Source: Evansella caseinilytica (lineage in GTDB: Bacteria > Bacillota > Bacilli > Bacillales > Salisediminibacteriaceae). From it: a stretch of DNA of 64,000 nucleotides. A program made the position numbers and the translations under genes. The DNA lies in assembly GCF_900107275.1 (NCBI RefSeq), contig NZ_FNPI01000002.1:310001-374000 (forward strand), read 5' to 3'. This document shows positions 54,744 through 64,000 of this stretch, piece after piece; the stretch's first letter is position 1, and every line of letters starts with the position of its first letter. The notes under the pieces were generated by a model. It saw only the letters and a list, made by a program, of their open reading frames with translations. It had not been told where the DNA came from and did no database searches.

Positions 54744-55385
54744 ATGTACCGAATGAGAACATTGAAACGGTCAATACACGATCACATCGAATATCACCGC
54801 GCAATTTATATGTTTACGATCGTCCTTCTTTCTATGGGAGTTATTTTTGGTGCGATTATAGTCAACAGCTTGAGTTTCTCGCAGAAAAATGACCTGTATG
54901 CGTATTTGTCGCTGTTTTTTGGACAAGTAAAAGAGGGGGAGTTTGCCGATTCACGGGCAATGTTCACGCAGAGCTTTGCTCACTACAGTAAATTGATCGG
55001 TTTGATGTGGGTATTGGGTCTTACAGTGATTGGCATCCCGATTTTATATATTTTGTTGTTTATTAAAGGCCTGGTCGTCGGCTTTACCGTCGGTTTTTTA
55101 GTAAACCAGATGGGCTTCGACGGCTTCCTGCTGTCGTTTGCAACGATTTTTCCGCAAAATATCTTATTAATTCCCGTGTTTATCATCGTCGCAACGGTGG
55201 CCACTTCCTTTTCCATGAGGGTGTGGCGTCAAGTGACGAGACGCAGTTATGAACCAGTTTTTCAGCATTTTATTGCATATTCGATTTTTTTGCTGTTTAT
55301 CGGTGCTTTCATTGCCATCGTTTCCGGCTATGAGGCCTATGTTTCTCCGGCGTTAATGAAAACCGTCTTCAACTTATTGAATTGA
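54744..55385 (+). CDS. spoIIM: Stage II sporulation protein M
   Basis: Length 213 aa (B. subtilis 214). Five membrane helices with the FIKGLVVGFTVGFLVNQMGF stretch of the DUF95 family. SpoIIM joins SpoIID and SpoIIP in the complex that thins septal peptidoglycan and drives engulfment. It works in the mother cell membrane. It follows yqxK, and fur follows it, as in B. subtilis. Confidence 0.95.
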   Translation: MYRMRTLKRSIHDHIEYHRAIYMFTIVLLSMGVIFGAIIVNSLSFSQKNDLYAYLSLFFGQVKEGEFADSRAMFTQSFAHYSKLIGLMWVLGLTVIGIPILYILLFIKGLVVGFTVGFLVNQMGFDGFLLSFATIFPQNILLIPVFIIVATVATSFSMRVWRQVTRRSYEPVFQHFIAYSIFLLFIGAFIAIVSGYEAYVSPALMKTVFNLLN

Positions 55386-55456
55386 ATATAAATTATTAAA
55401 TGAAATTAATTATTAGTAAATAATCGATTTAAAATCTTTATTGTAACAATTCTTGT

Positions 55457-55486
55457 TTGACACTTTTTTTTTCTAAAGAGTATAAT
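55457..55486 (+). promoter_or_regulatory. Strong promoter of fur
   Basis: TTGACA at 55457-55462, 18-base spacer, TATAAT at 55481-55486; both boxes match the consensus exactly. Confidence 0.8.
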
Positions 55487-55520
55487 AAACAATGTAGATG
55501 GCTTTTTGGAGGGGAAAAAG

Positions 55521-55985
55521 ATGGAACAACGAATTGAGAGAATTAAAAAGCAATTGCATTCTCAAAGCTATAAATTGACGCCGCAGCGGGAAGCTACGGT
55601 AAGAGTCCTTCTTGAGCATGAAGAAGATCATTTGAGTGCAGAGGATGTCTACATGCTTGTCAAAGAAAAATCTCCTGAAATCGGGCTGGCCACGGTATAT
55701 CGTACATTGGAATTACTAAGTGAATTAAAAGTTGTCGATAAAATTAACTTTGGTGACGGTGTTTCCCGTTACGACCTCCGTCAAGAAGGAGCTGCTCATT
55801 TTCATCATCATCTTGTTTGCATTGAATGCGGCGCTGTGGATGAAATACAGGAAGATTTGCTGGAAGATGTGGAGAAAATCGTGGAACGGGACTGGAAGTT
55901 TCTTATTAAAGATCATCGCCTGACTTTCCATGGAATATGTCACCGCTGCCGCGACGCGAATAACAGTAAAAACCTTACTGAATGA
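55521..55985 (+). CDS. fur: Ferric uptake regulator Fur
   Basis: Length 154 aa from the ATG at 55521, after GGAGGGG. Winged helix (LTPQREATVRVLL, LATVYRTLELL) then dimer domain with HFHHHLVCIECG and ICHRC, the zinc and iron sites. Synteny with yqzK and xerD identifies Fur rather than PerR or Zur. It represses iron uptake genes when iron is plentiful. I saw no clear Fur or PerR box upstream. A terminator overlaps its end. Confidence 0.93.
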   Translation: MEQRIERIKKQLHSQSYKLTPQREATVRVLLEHEEDHLSAEDVYMLVKEKSPEIGLATVYRTLELLSELKVVDKINFGDGVSRYDLRQEGAAHFHHHLVCIECGAVDEIQEDLLEDVEKIVERDWKFLIKDHRLTFHGICHRCRDANNSKNLTE

Positions 55986-56000
55986 TGGTAAGGTTTTTTT
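55968..56000 (+). terminator. Terminator of fur
   Basis: AAAACCTTAC and GTAAGGTTTT(TTT) around a nine-base loop; the hairpin overlaps the fur stop codon. Confidence 0.85.
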
Positions 56001-56080
56001 GTTATGGACAAAGAAGGTATAGAACTTGTCAAATGTGTCATATCCTTTATTAAACGATGTTCAAAAAGCGGAGGAAGATA

Positions 56081-56326
56081 ATGATGCAAACGGCAGTGCA
56101 AAGTATAAAAACATTTTTGGAAGCCATTCTTGTTTTTTTCTTATTCTTAGGGTGCACGCTTGTTTTTTATTATGGTATTCTATGGGTAAGTGGAGAATAT
56201 GAAAAATATCACCGTTACGATGAACCGAATGGAAATGCCGTGAAGGTTGTTACGGAGCTTTCGGAGAATGTACCAGTGAATGAAACGGTGCGACGTTTTC
56301 AATATTTTTTGAAACACGGAGAATGA
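56081..56326 (+). CDS. YqzK family (DUF4227) small membrane protein
   Basis: Length 81 aa (B. subtilis YqzK 75). ATG at 56081 after GGAGGAAG. One strong membrane helix (about residues 17-38), then a conserved soluble tail with EPNGNAVKVV. Function unknown; it lies between fur and xerD, as in other Bacillus genomes. The bases GTTCAAAAAGCGG just before the site resemble the repeat end but may be chance. Confidence 0.85.
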   Translation: MMQTAVQSIKTFLEAILVFFLFLGCTLVFYYGILWVSGEYEKYHRYDEPNGNAVKVVTELSENVPVNETVRRFQYFLKHGE

Positions 56327-56353
56327 CACCGGTTGCCAAAGGTGGAGGTATTT

Positions 56354-57244
56354 TTGCAGCAGAAGCTCAATGAATTTATCCATTATTTAATTGTTGAAAA
56401 AGGATTGTCTCAAAATACGACAGCTGCCTATCGCCGTGATTTAACAAGTTACTTGACTTACCTTCAGTACCATTCCGGTGCAACCGGTTTGGCGGAGGTT
56501 ACCCGAACGATGATTTTGCAGTTTTTGTATCAGTTAAAGGATGAAGGAAAAGCGACGACGACGTTGGCGAGAACGCTTTCTTCCATCCGCTCGTTTCATT
56601 TTTTTTTGATCCGGGAGGGGCATGTAACAACCGATCCTTCTTTACATATTGAAATGCCGCGAGCGGAAAAGCGCCTTCCGAAAGTTTTGTCCACATCGGA
56701 AGTGGAAGCGCTGCTGGTAGCTTCTGTTAACAAACCTCTGTTGGATTTGCGCAACAAAGCGATGTTGGAGTTGCTGTATGCAACGGGAATCCGCGTCAGT
56801 GAACTGTGTCATCTCCAGTTGTCGGATATCCACTTACAGATGGGGTTTATACGCTGCATAGGAAAAGGAAACAAGGAAAGAATTATTCCGCTCGGAAGTG
56901 TTGCTTCGTCCGTGCTGGAAAGGTACATCCGGGAAGCAAGGCCGCAGTTGCTGAAGAAGCAGCGCCACGACATTCTTTTTGTCAACCACCATGGCAGGCA
57001 GTTGTCGCGACAAGGCTTTTGGAAAATCATCAAACAATTGGCAGCAGCCTCGGGAATAAAAAAAGAATTGACACCGCATATGCTGCGGCATTCCTTTGCC
57101 ACTCATCTGCTTGAAAACGGTGCCGATTTGCGCGCGGTACAGGAGATGCTCGGTCATGCTGATATCTCGACGACGCAAATTTACACACATGTAACAAAAA
57201 CGCGGATGAAAGAGGTTTACTCACGCTATCACCCAAGAGCTTAA
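56354..57244 (+). CDS. xerD: Tyrosine recombinase XerD (RipX)
   Basis: Length 296 aa, as in B. subtilis. The TTG start at 56354 follows GGTGGAGG. An N-terminal SAM-like DNA-binding domain ([20 protein letters not shown]) is followed by the catalytic domain. It has Arg in [11 protein letters not shown], the [20 protein letters not shown] box with His and Arg, and the Tyr nucleophile in STTQIYTH. With CodV/XerC it resolves chromosome dimers at dif. An upstream TTG at 56333 has no site. Confidence 0.95.
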   Translation: MQQKLNEFIHYLIVEKGLSQNTTAAYRRDLTSYLTYLQYHSGATGLAEVTRTMILQFLYQLKDEGKATTTLARTLSSIRSFHFFLIREGHVTTDPSLHIEMPRAEKRLPKVLSTSEVEALLVASVNKPLLDLRNKAMLELLYATGIRVSELCHLQLSDIHLQMGFIRCIGKGNKERIIPLGSVASSVLERYIREARPQLLKKQRHDILFVNHHGRQLSRQGFWKIIKQLAAASGIKKELTPHMLRHSFATHLLENGADLRAVQEMLGHADISTTQIYTHVTKTRMKEVYSRYHPRA

Positions 57245-57452
57245 AAGGTGCAGTCGGATACGTTGCCGGGGAGAAGCGATTGCGTTGAGTTGTCTGACCT
57301 CCGACAACTTAAGGGGAAGAAGGTCGGCAAATATTCATGAAAGAGCGATCCTGTGAACATAAGCATGCGGGACGTGGCGGAGAGAAAAAATTAGCTGGAC
57401 GGAGGGCATAGTATTAACGACCACCTACATTTAAAGGAGGAATAAATTTGTT

Positions 57453-58631
57453 ATGACAAACTATTCACGGATTTTTCTCATTGTTTTAGACTCCGTCGGA
57501 ATCGGCGAGGCGCCGGACGCAAAGGAGTTCAATGATGAGGGCGCAGACACATTAGGCCATATTGCAGAAGAAATGAACGGGCTTAAACTCCCAAACTTGG
57601 ATATGCTGGGATTGGCCCACATAAAAGATTACAAAGGGGGAGTAAAGCCGGACAAGCCGTTGGCGTATTATGGAAAAATGGAAGAAGCATCGGTAGGAAA
57701 GGATACGATGACCGGACATTGGGAAATCATGGGTCTTCGCATTGACCAACCGTTCCAGACGTTTCCCGACGGTTTCCCGTCTGAACTCATCCAGGAGTTG
57801 GAGAAGCGTTCTGGCAGAAAAGTGTTGGGCAACAAACCGGCGTCAGGGACAGAAATCCTGACGGAATTGGGCGAGGAGCATGTAAAAACGGGGGGACTCA
57901 TTGTTTATACATCGGCGGATTCCGTTTTACAAATCGCGGCGCATGAAGAAGTTGTTCCCCTGGAAGAATTGTATGATATTTGTAAAATAGCTAGAGAGCT
58001 AACTTTGGATGAGAAATATATGGTGGGCAGAGTCATTGCCCGGCCGTTTATCGGCTCTCCCGGCGAGTGGGAGCGCACTGCAAACCGCCATGACTACGCT
58101 CTGAAGCCGTTTGGCCGGACGGTGATGAATGAGCTGCAGGATGCAGGCTACGATTCCATCGCCATCGGAAAAATTTCTGATATTTATGACGGAGAAGGAA
58201 TCACAAAAACGTTGCGGACCGTTTCCAATATGGATGGAATGGATAAGCTGAACGAAACGCTGGACATGAATTTTCACGGGCTGAGCTTTGTCAACCTTGT
58301 CGATTTTGACGCCAAATTCGGCCATCGCCGGGATCCGAACGGATACGGAAAAGCGTTGGAAGAATTTGATGTGCGTCTTGAAGAGGTTTTTGCAAAATTA
58401 ACAGCAGATGATCTCTTAATTATTACCGCCGATCATGGCAACGATCCTGTTCATCACGGAACGGATCATACTAGGGAATATGTTCCGTTGCTTGTTTACA
58501 ACAAAGCGATGACGGAAGGACGTTCACTTCACATTCGAAAAACATTCGCCGATATCGGGGCAACGATTGCAGATAATTTTCAAGTGCCGCTGCCCGCTTT
58601 CGGACAAAGCTTTTTGAACGAGCTGAAATAG
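57453..58631 (+). CDS. deoB: Phosphopentomutase
   Basis: Length 392 aa. Alkaline-phosphatase fold: [20 protein letters not shown] at the N terminus and [20 protein letters not shown] at the C terminus hold the two manganese ions. [15 protein letters not shown] has the Thr that is phosphorylated. It interconverts ribose or deoxyribose 1- and 5-phosphate. First of a three-gene run (deoB-pupG-pdp) that breaks down nucleosides. AAAGGAGG is 12 bases before the ATG. Confidence 0.95.
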   Translation: MTNYSRIFLIVLDSVGIGEAPDAKEFNDEGADTLGHIAEEMNGLKLPNLDMLGLAHIKDYKGGVKPDKPLAYYGKMEEASVGKDTMTGHWEIMGLRIDQPFQTFPDGFPSELIQELEKRSGRKVLGNKPASGTEILTELGEEHVKTGGLIVYTSADSVLQIAAHEEVVPLEELYDICKIARELTLDEKYMVGRVIARPFIGSPGEWERTANRHDYALKPFGRTVMNELQDAGYDSIAIGKISDIYDGEGITKTLRTVSNMDGMDKLNETLDMNFHGLSFVNLVDFDAKFGHRRDPNGYGKALEEFDVRLEEVFAKLTADDLLIITADHGNDPVHHGTDHTREYVPLLVYNKAMTEGRSLHIRKTFADIGATIADNFQVPLPAFGQSFLNELK

Positions 58632-58642
58632 GAGGAGTTTGC

Positions 58643-59467
58643 ATGGTGCCGTTAAAAACGATAAAAGAAGCAGTTGCTTATATTAAAGAGAAGCTTACCA
58701 GTCAGCCGAAGACCGGTTTAATTTTAGGTTCGGGGCTGGGCGTTCTTGCAGAGGAAATACGTAACCCGGTATACATACCTTATCGTGACATCCCGGGCTT
58801 TCCGGTGTCAACCGTTGCCGGTCATAAAGGACGGCTTGTTATCGGCGAACTGGAAGGAAAACAGGTTGTAGCGATGCAAGGAAGATTCCATTTTTACGAA
58901 GGATACGACCTTGATCTTGTGACATTACCCGTGCGTGTCATGAAGGGAATCGGAGTCGATACAGTAATCGTTACCAATGCAGCAGGGGGAGTAAACACTT
59001 CGTTCCAACCAGGCGATTTAATGCTTATCAATGATCACATTAATCTTTTCGGCACAAATCCGCTTATCGGTCCTGCGGAGGATACGTTGGGCGTCCGCTT
59101 TCCCGACATGTCCGCGGCGTATGCCGTAGAACTGCTGCAGTTGGCGAAAACCGTGGCCAAGGAGCGCAAACTGCAAATAAAAGAAGGGGTGTATGTCGGC
59201 ATGACCGGCCCAAGCTATGAGACGCCTGCAGAAATCCGGATGATCAGAAGGCTTGGCGGAGATGCCGTAGGGATGTCGACGGTTCCGGAAGTCATCGTAG
59301 CCAGACACAGCGGTATGAAAGTGTTAGGTGTTTCGTGCATTTCCAACATGGCAGCTGGGATTTTGGCTCAGCCGCTGACTCATGATGAAGTCATGGAAAC
59401 GACGGAAAAAGTAAAAGAAGAATTTACCGCATTCATAAAAGACGTGATGAAACAATTGGAAGGCTGA
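58643..59467 (+). CDS. pupG: Purine-nucleoside phosphorylase, trimeric type
   Basis: Length 274 aa. Phosphate site GLILGSGLGVLAEEI, substrate site NAAGGVNTSFQPGDLMLI, and GPSYETPAEIRMIRRLGGDA of the PNP/MTAP trimeric family. It splits guanosine and inosine to base and ribose-1-phosphate, which DeoB then uses. It begins 12 bases after deoB. GGAGGAG precedes the ATG. Confidence 0.95.
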   Translation: MVPLKTIKEAVAYIKEKLTSQPKTGLILGSGLGVLAEEIRNPVYIPYRDIPGFPVSTVAGHKGRLVIGELEGKQVVAMQGRFHFYEGYDLDLVTLPVRVMKGIGVDTVIVTNAAGGVNTSFQPGDLMLINDHINLFGTNPLIGPAEDTLGVRFPDMSAAYAVELLQLAKTVAKERKLQIKEGVYVGMTGPSYETPAEIRMIRRLGGDAVGMSTVPEVIVARHSGMKVLGVSCISNMAAGILAQPLTHDEVMETTEKVKEEFTAFIKDVMKQLEG

Positions 59468-59542
59468 GGCGAACTGTAGCATTGATTAACAAGCATTGCT
59501 GCAGGGTACAAAACTATTCTTTAGCCGCGAGGAGGTAAAAAA

Positions 59543-60844
59543 ATGAGAATGGTTGATCTCATTGAGAAAAAAAGAAATGGGGAAGCCCATTCAGAAGCTG
59601 AAATTGATTTTATTATACAAGGATATACAGCAGGCAGCATACCGGAATATCAGATTAGCGCTTGGGCGATGGCCGTTTATTTTCAAGGGATGAACGAAGA
59701 AGAACGCTCGCTGATGACAAATGCCATGGTAAAGTCGGGAGATACGATTGATTTGTCCGGTATACACGGGATTAAAGTCGATAAACACAGTACAGGCGGC
59801 GTCGGAGATACAACAACACTTGTGCTGGCGCCCCTCGTTGCCAGCGTCGGTGTTCCGGTGGCAAAAATGAGCGGCCGCGGTCTTGGGCACACAGGAGGTA
59901 CGATCGATAAGCTTGAATCGGTTCCCGGCTTCAATGTGGAAATAACAAATGAACAATTTACTGCTTTAGTAAACAAAAACAAAGTGGCTGTCATCGGGCA
60001 GACGCAAAATTTGACGCCTGCGGATAAAAAGCTGTACGGGTTGCGGGATGTCACGGCGACGGTCAATTCCATTCCGCTGATTGCCAGCTCGATCATGAGT
60101 AAAAAAATCGCCTCCGGTGCAGATGCGATTGTTCTCGACGTAAAAACCGGCGCCGGAGCTTTTATGAAAGAATTAGCGGATGCGAAAGAACTGGCAGAAG
60201 CGATGGTGAAAATCGGGAACGGCCTTGGAAGAAGGACCTCTGCGATTATTTCAGATATGAGTCAGCCGCTCGGTAACGCCATTGGCAATGCTCTGGAGGT
60301 AAAAGAGGCGATTGATACGTTGAGAGGAGAAGGTCCGGAGGATTTAATGGAGCTCTGCTATGTACTCGGAAGTCATATGATGGTGGCAGCGGAAAAAGCA
60401 CGTAGCCTGGAAGAGGCGAAAGCGCACTTGAAGGAGGCCATTCAAAGCGGCAGGGCATTGGAACAATTTAAAACATTCATTGAAGCCCAGAACGGTGATC
60501 CGTCTGTTGCAGACGACGTCCAACGTTTACCGCAAGCCCGATATCAAATGGAAGTCACCGCCGAGGAGACAGGCTATGTCACAGGCATCGTCGCCGATCA
60601 AATCGGAACGGCGGCAATGATGCTCGGCGCTGGGAGAGCAACAAAAGAATCGGTCATTGATTTGGCAGTTGGTATTGTTTTAAAGAAAAAGATCGGCGAT
60701 TCGGTCAAAGCCGGCGAAGCGCTCGCCATCATTCATGCCAACCAGGCTCATGGAGAGTCAATCATCCAAACGGTTCGGCAATCCTTTTCCATTGATAAAG
60801 AGGCAATTACTCCTCCCCCGCTTATTTACGATGCAATTCATTGA
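59543..60844 (+). CDS. pdp: Pyrimidine-nucleoside phosphorylase
   Basis: Length 433 aa. [20 protein letters not shown] and [18 protein letters not shown] form the phosphate and nucleoside site of the thymidine/uridine phosphorylase family. It splits pyrimidine nucleosides. In B. subtilis pdp lies with dra and nupC elsewhere; here it has joined the deoB-pupG cluster, just before dacF. GAGGAGG precedes the ATG. The gap of 75 bases after pupG has no terminator. Confidence 0.95.
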   Translation: MRMVDLIEKKRNGEAHSEAEIDFIIQGYTAGSIPEYQISAWAMAVYFQGMNEEERSLMTNAMVKSGDTIDLSGIHGIKVDKHSTGGVGDTTTLVLAPLVASVGVPVAKMSGRGLGHTGGTIDKLESVPGFNVEITNEQFTALVNKNKVAVIGQTQNLTPADKKLYGLRDVTATVNSIPLIASSIMSKKIASGADAIVLDVKTGAGAFMKELADAKELAEAMVKIGNGLGRRTSAIISDMSQPLGNAIGNALEVKEAIDTLRGEGPEDLMELCYVLGSHMMVAAEKARSLEEAKAHLKEAIQSGRALEQFKTFIEAQNGDPSVADDVQRLPQARYQMEVTAEETGYVTGIVADQIGTAAMMLGAGRATKESVIDLAVGIVLKKKIGDSVKAGEALAIIHANQAHGESIIQTVRQSFSIDKEAITPPPLIYDAIH

Positions 60845-60911
60845 TGGAAAGCTGTGTTCACTCACACAGTTCTGAACAAGGCTCTTTTTAAAGTTTGTCG
60901 CTCCTTGCTTC

Positions 60912-60966
60912 GGTGGTGTCTCAAAAGGGAAAAAACACCCTTTTGAGACACCACCTTTTGTTTTTT
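60912..60966 (+). terminator. Strong terminator of the nucleoside operon (GTGTCTC hairpin)
   Basis: GGTGGTGTCTCAAAAGGG and its exact complement form an 18-bp stem, followed by a T-rich tract. It is preceded by CTTGCTTCG, the junction found in the dispersed repeats. Confidence 0.9.
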
Positions 60967-61065
60967 CAAAAGCAACAAAGTTTCTGAAAACAGTCTTGAA
61001 CATTATGTGGTATATTCCCTCCGCTAATGGGAAGAATGGTAAAGAAAAAGAATGGAGGGATTGGA

Positions 61066-62235
61066 TTGAAAAAAACGTTCATTGTTTTTTTACTAGGTTT
61101 ATACGTTTTCCTCAGCGGACTGAATGTTTATGCCGAGGAGGGAAAGGTCGTTGATTTGGCGGATCAGGCAAAGTCGGCGATCCTGATAGAGCGGGACACA
61201 GGAACGGTCCTCTACGAGAAAAACAGCGATGAACAACTACCGCCCGCGAGCATGACGAAAGTGATGACAATGCTTCTCATCATGGAAGCACTCGACTCGG
61301 GAAAAGTGAAATGGGATGAGAAAGTACGAACGAGCGAACGCGCCGCATCCATGGGAGGCTCACAAATATTTCTGGAACCGGGTGAAGAGATGACCGTCGA
61401 AGAAATGCTGAAGGGAATTGCTATCGCATCTGCAAACGACGCTTCGGTGGCAATGGCGGAGCATTTGGCTGGTTCTGAAGAGCAATTTATCAATATGATG
61501 AATGAAAAAGCAAAAGCCTTGGGGCTGGAAAATACCCATTTTGTCAATTCAAACGGTTTGCCGGGAGAAAACCATTACTCGTCTGCGGCAGATTTAGCAA
61601 TCATGGCTAAAGAGTTATTAAAGTATGAAGAAATAACAAAATTCACAAGTTTATATGAAGACTACTTACGTGAAAATACTGATGATAAATTTTGGCTCGT
61701 CAACACGAACAAACTGGTGAAATTTTATCCGGGCGTAGACGGGCTGAAAACCGGGTACACAAGCGAGGCAAAATACTGTTTGACCGCAAGCGCTAATAAA
61801 AACGGAATGCGTATCATTGCGGTTGTTATGGGAGCGCCCACTCCGAAAGATAGGAATCGTCAAATTACTGAAATGCTTGACTATGCATACAGTCAATATG
61901 AATTGCAAAAGCGATATGAACGGGGAGAACTGTTAGGCGAGATCAGGGTTAGTAAAGGGGAAGCGGCTACCGTTCCGTTTTTATCTGAGGAGAATGTTTC
62001 GCTATTGATGAAAAAGGGGGAATCGATCGAAGGCATTACCGAACGTCTCGAGCTGGAAGATCCGATTGCGGCGCCAGTGAAAAAAGGCGATCCGGTGGGA
62101 AAACTGCTTGTGGAAAAAGACGGAGAGATTTTGGCGGAAACCGTTGTCGTTGCCGAAGAAAACGTAACTGAAGCATCGCTGTGGACACTGATGAAACGAA
62201 CCTCGTCTATTCTCGTCGGGAAAAATGTCTTTTAA
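61066..62235 (+). CDS. dacF: D-alanyl-D-alanine carboxypeptidase DacF
   Basis: Length 389 aa, equal to B. subtilis DacF. TTG at 61066 after GGAGGG; signal peptide about residues 1-23. Catalytic SxxK at S62-K65 (PPASMTKVM), SAND and KTG (LKTGYTSEAKYC). Class A PBP5-like, with a C-terminal domain that ends without a strong helix. It trims the last D-Ala during spore cortex or forespore wall synthesis. It stands just before the spoIIA operon. Confidence 0.95.
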   Translation: MKKTFIVFLLGLYVFLSGLNVYAEEGKVVDLADQAKSAILIERDTGTVLYEKNSDEQLPPASMTKVMTMLLIMEALDSGKVKWDEKVRTSERAASMGGSQIFLEPGEEMTVEEMLKGIAIASANDASVAMAEHLAGSEEQFINMMNEKAKALGLENTHFVNSNGLPGENHYSSAADLAIMAKELLKYEEITKFTSLYEDYLRENTDDKFWLVNTNKLVKFYPGVDGLKTGYTSEAKYCLTASANKNGMRIIAVVMGAPTPKDRNRQITEMLDYAYSQYELQKRYERGELLGEIRVSKGEAATVPFLSEENVSLLMKKGESIEGITERLELEDPIAAPVKKGDPVGKLLVEKDGEILAETVVVAEENVTEASLWTLMKRTSSILVGKNVF

Positions 62236-62412
62236 GTACTGAATAGCTTCTTCTTTTGGCGAATAACCACTAGTTTTGCTGTTAAGAAGGAAACACTTCA
62301 TTCAATCAAGAATCTGAACTTAAACACGTCCTTCTCTGGCGTGAATTGCCAATTTCCCTTCGGGAGAGGGGAACTGGGTGGAAAATCAGAACTTTACATG
62401 AGGGGTGAAAAA

Positions 62413-62766
62413 ATGAGTTTACTCATCGATTTAGAAACAAGAGGCAACGTTCTCTGTGTCAGGCTGGAAGGCGAACTGGATCATCATACAGCGATGGCGC
62501 TTCGGAAACAAGTGGATGCTGCGCTACAGGAGCAGCAACTGATTCATATTTTAGTAAATTTAGAAAAACTGACGTTTATGGACAGCTCCGGTTTAGGAGT
62601 CATTTTAGGAAGATATAAGTACGTGCATACGCTTGGTGGAGAAATGGTCGTTTGCTCCATTTCGCCGCAAATCAAACGTCTTTTTGAAATGTCGGGGCTG
62701 TTTAAAATTGTTCGCCTGGAACTAAATGAAAATGATGCGCTGCTAGCGCTGGGGGTGGCATCATGA
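62413..62766 (+). CDS. spoIIAA: Anti-sigma F factor antagonist SpoIIAA
   Basis: Length 117 aa from the ATG at 62413 after GAGGGGTG. STAS fold; [14 protein letters not shown] contains Ser58, the residue phosphorylated by SpoIIAB. Unphosphorylated SpoIIAA frees sigma-F in the forespore. It is the first gene of the spoIIA operon, coupled to spoIIAB by ATGA overlap. Confidence 0.97.
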   Translation: MSLLIDLETRGNVLCVRLEGELDHHTAMALRKQVDAALQEQQLIHILVNLEKLTFMDSSGLGVILGRYKYVHTLGGEMVVCSISPQIKRLFEMSGLFKIVRLELNENDALLALGVAS

Positions 62767-63209
62767 AAAATCGAATGGAACTGTCTTTTACAGCATTCAG
62801 CCAAAACGAAGCGTTTGCCAGAGTAGCTGTCGGGGCCTTTGTCGCTCAATTAGACCCGACGATGGATGAGCTAACGGAAATTAAAACAGTTGTCAGTGAA
62901 GCGGTGACGAATGCGGTTATACACGGTTATCATGAAGATCCCGAAGGAATGATTTTTGTGGAAGCGGAATTGGATTTAGAACATGAAATAGTCCAACTGA
63001 CAATCAAGGATAATGGCGTTGGTATTCATAATATCGAGGAAGCACGTCAGCCGCTGTACACTTCGAAGCCGGAGCTTGAGCGAAGCGGAATGGGCTTTAC
63101 AATCATGGAAAACTTTATGGATAAAGTGGAAATATATTCAGAGCCGATGGAAGGTACAACAGTAACGTTGGTTAAACAACTCTCAAAGCAGCGCGCTTAT
63201 GCCAATTGA
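62763..63209 (+). CDS. spoIIAB: Anti-sigma F factor and kinase SpoIIAB
   Basis: Length 148 aa. GHKL kinase: N box [11 protein letters not shown] and G box DNGVGI, followed by [10 protein letters not shown]. It binds and holds sigma-F, and phosphorylates SpoIIAA. Start overlaps the spoIIAA stop. Confidence 0.97.
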   Translation: MKNRMELSFTAFSQNEAFARVAVGAFVAQLDPTMDELTEIKTVVSEAVTNAVIHGYHEDPEGMIFVEAELDLEHEIVQLTIKDNGVGIHNIEEARQPLYTSKPELERSGMGFTIMENFMDKVEIYSEPMEGTTVTLVKQLSKQRAYAN

Positions 63210-63222
63210 GAGGACGAGTGCC

Positions 63223-63975
63223 ATGGACGTAGAAGTGAAACAATCCAATCAAACGTATCTGGATGACAAGGAAGTGAAACGGTTAATTAAAGCGGCGCAA
63301 TCTGGAGACCAGGAAGCAAGGGATCACATCGTCAGCGTCAATACCCGGCTTGTGTGGTCGGTTGTCCAGCGCTTCCTGAACCGCGGTTATGAAGCGGACG
63401 ACCTTTTTCAAATCGGCTGCATCGGTCTGATCAAATCCGTGGACAAATTTGATTTGACCTTTGATGTCAAGTTTTCCACATACGCTGTACCGATGATCAT
63501 CGGAGAAATTCAGAGATTTCTCCGCGATGATGGAACGGTGAAGGTCAGCCGCTCCATCAAAGAAAGCGCTAATCGAATCCGTAAACTGAAAGAGGAGATG
63601 TCAAAAACGCTTGGACGGACGCCGACGGTGAATGAAATTGCTGAAAAGCTTGAGCTGTCCCCGGAGGAAGTTGTGTTTGCCCAAGAAGCCAGCCGACAGC
63701 TGACCTCAATCCATGAAACCGTTTATGAAAATGACGGTGATCCAATTACTTTATTAGATCAGATTTCAGATGACGGGGATATGAAATGGTTTGATAAAAT
63801 AGCTTTGAGAGACGAGATAGAGAAACTAGATGAACGGGAAAAGCTGATTATTTATCTGCGTTATTACAAGGATCAAACCCAATCTCAAGTAGCAGACAGG
63901 CTGGGAATATCGCAGGTGCAGGTGTCACGACTGGAGAAAAAAATATTAAAGCAACTGAAAGAACAGCTTGGCTAG
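63223..63975 (+). CDS. sigF: RNA polymerase sigma-F factor
   Basis: Length 250 aa from the ATG at 63223 after GAGAGGACGAG; a start at 63199 inside spoIIAB is also in frame. Region 2 (GYEADDLFQIGCIGLIKSVD with FSTYAVPMIIGEIQRFLRD), region 3 and region 4 helix-turn-helix (QTQSQVADRLGISQVQVSR) are complete. It directs early forespore transcription. The window ends 25 bases after its stop. Confidence 0.97.
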   Translation: MDVEVKQSNQTYLDDKEVKRLIKAAQSGDQEARDHIVSVNTRLVWSVVQRFLNRGYEADDLFQIGCIGLIKSVDKFDLTFDVKFSTYAVPMIIGEIQRFLRDDGTVKVSRSIKESANRIRKLKEEMSKTLGRTPTVNEIAEKLELSPEEVVFAQEASRQLTSIHETVYENDGDPITLLDQISDDGDMKWFDKIALRDEIEKLDEREKLIIYLRYYKDQTQSQVADRLGISQVQVSRLEKKILKQLKEQLG

Positions 63976-64000
63976 CAACCTTGCAGGCTGTCCGTTATTA

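Noticed and set aside
55395-55440. Fur or PerR box before fur
   Set aside because: The AT-rich palindrome-like stretch matches neither consensus well enough.
57288-57310. Hairpin AGTTGTC/GACAACT after xerD as a terminator
   Set aside because: Stem is short and no T run follows, so termination is not supported.
62281-62340. Sigma-H promoter of spoIIA
   Set aside because: AAGGAAA and GAAT are present but the spacing of 16 bases is too long for a confident call, although such a promoter is expected from biology.

Overview
The window is chromosomal DNA from an endospore-forming member of the Bacillaceae. It carries mciZ, spoIIM, dacF and the spoIIA operon. It also follows, with insertions, the Bacillus subtilis order from yqjA through yqjD-yqjE, the DNA polymerase IV gene, namA, proI, yqjQ, yqkF, nudF, yqxK, spoIIM, fur, yqzK, xerD, deoB (drm) and pupG to dacF and spoIIAA-AB-sigF. 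Many starts are GTG or TTG behind strong Shine-Dalgarno sites, which is usual for this group.

Layout. 1-2.5 kb: a small unknown gene, tRNA-Arg(UCG), a DUF939 membrane protein and an L,D-transpeptidase. 2.7-8.5 kb: a 29-codon Prli42-like gene, then a methylmalonyl-CoA mutase, a fused B12-binding/epimerase protein, an acyl-CoA carboxylase beta subunit and a peptidase T-like enzyme. 8.8-13.2 kb: a MarR regulator, an FAD protein, a small unknown gene and DNA polymerase IV. 13.4-19.7 kb: an inserted block with an AT-rich TPR gene and an auxiliary flagellar cluster (YlqG-like, FlhB-like, FliS, flagellin, DUF327) with two sigma-D-type promoters. 19.8-26.9 kb: glycerophosphodiesterase and two MFS transporters, NamA, a c-di-AMP-binding CBS protein, a small unknown gene and an acetyltransferase. 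26.9-33.7 kb: polysaccharide deacetylase-like protein, TnrA with its own binding box, a NaChBac-type sodium channel, a desaturase-like flavoprotein, ProI and an SDR. 34-42.5 kb: LMW phosphatase, AsnO, a small membrane protein, an SDR, and a BCCT transporter-TetR-CocE hydrolase operon with paired palindromic operators. 43-49 kb: guanine-riboswitch and PurR-type control of xpt plus a purine permease, a YcgR/YcgQ-type permease pair and UppP. 49.7-64 kb: TlpA-like thioredoxin, aldo/keto reductase, DUF3866 protein, MciZ, NudF, YqxK, SpoIIM, Fur, YqzK, XerD, nucleoside catabolism (deoB-pupG-pdp), DacF and SpoIIAA-AB-SigF.

The most unusual signal is a dispersed family of modular, hairpin-forming intergenic repeats. 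There are at least nine core copies plus several terminal-hairpin fragments, at about 0.75, 2.8, 11.4, 11.6, 14.0, 16.9, 17.0, 23.4, 25.4, 25.5, 49.1, 49.6, 51.5 and 54.6 kb. Copies share inverted ends (TGTTCAAAAAG), and several are flanked by short AT-rich direct repeats. Their internal stems differ in sequence between copies but keep pairing around a conserved loop. That is covariation, and it suggests a mobile element selected as structured RNA or DNA. Two copies end immediately upstream of the two sigma-D promoters of the flagellar block.
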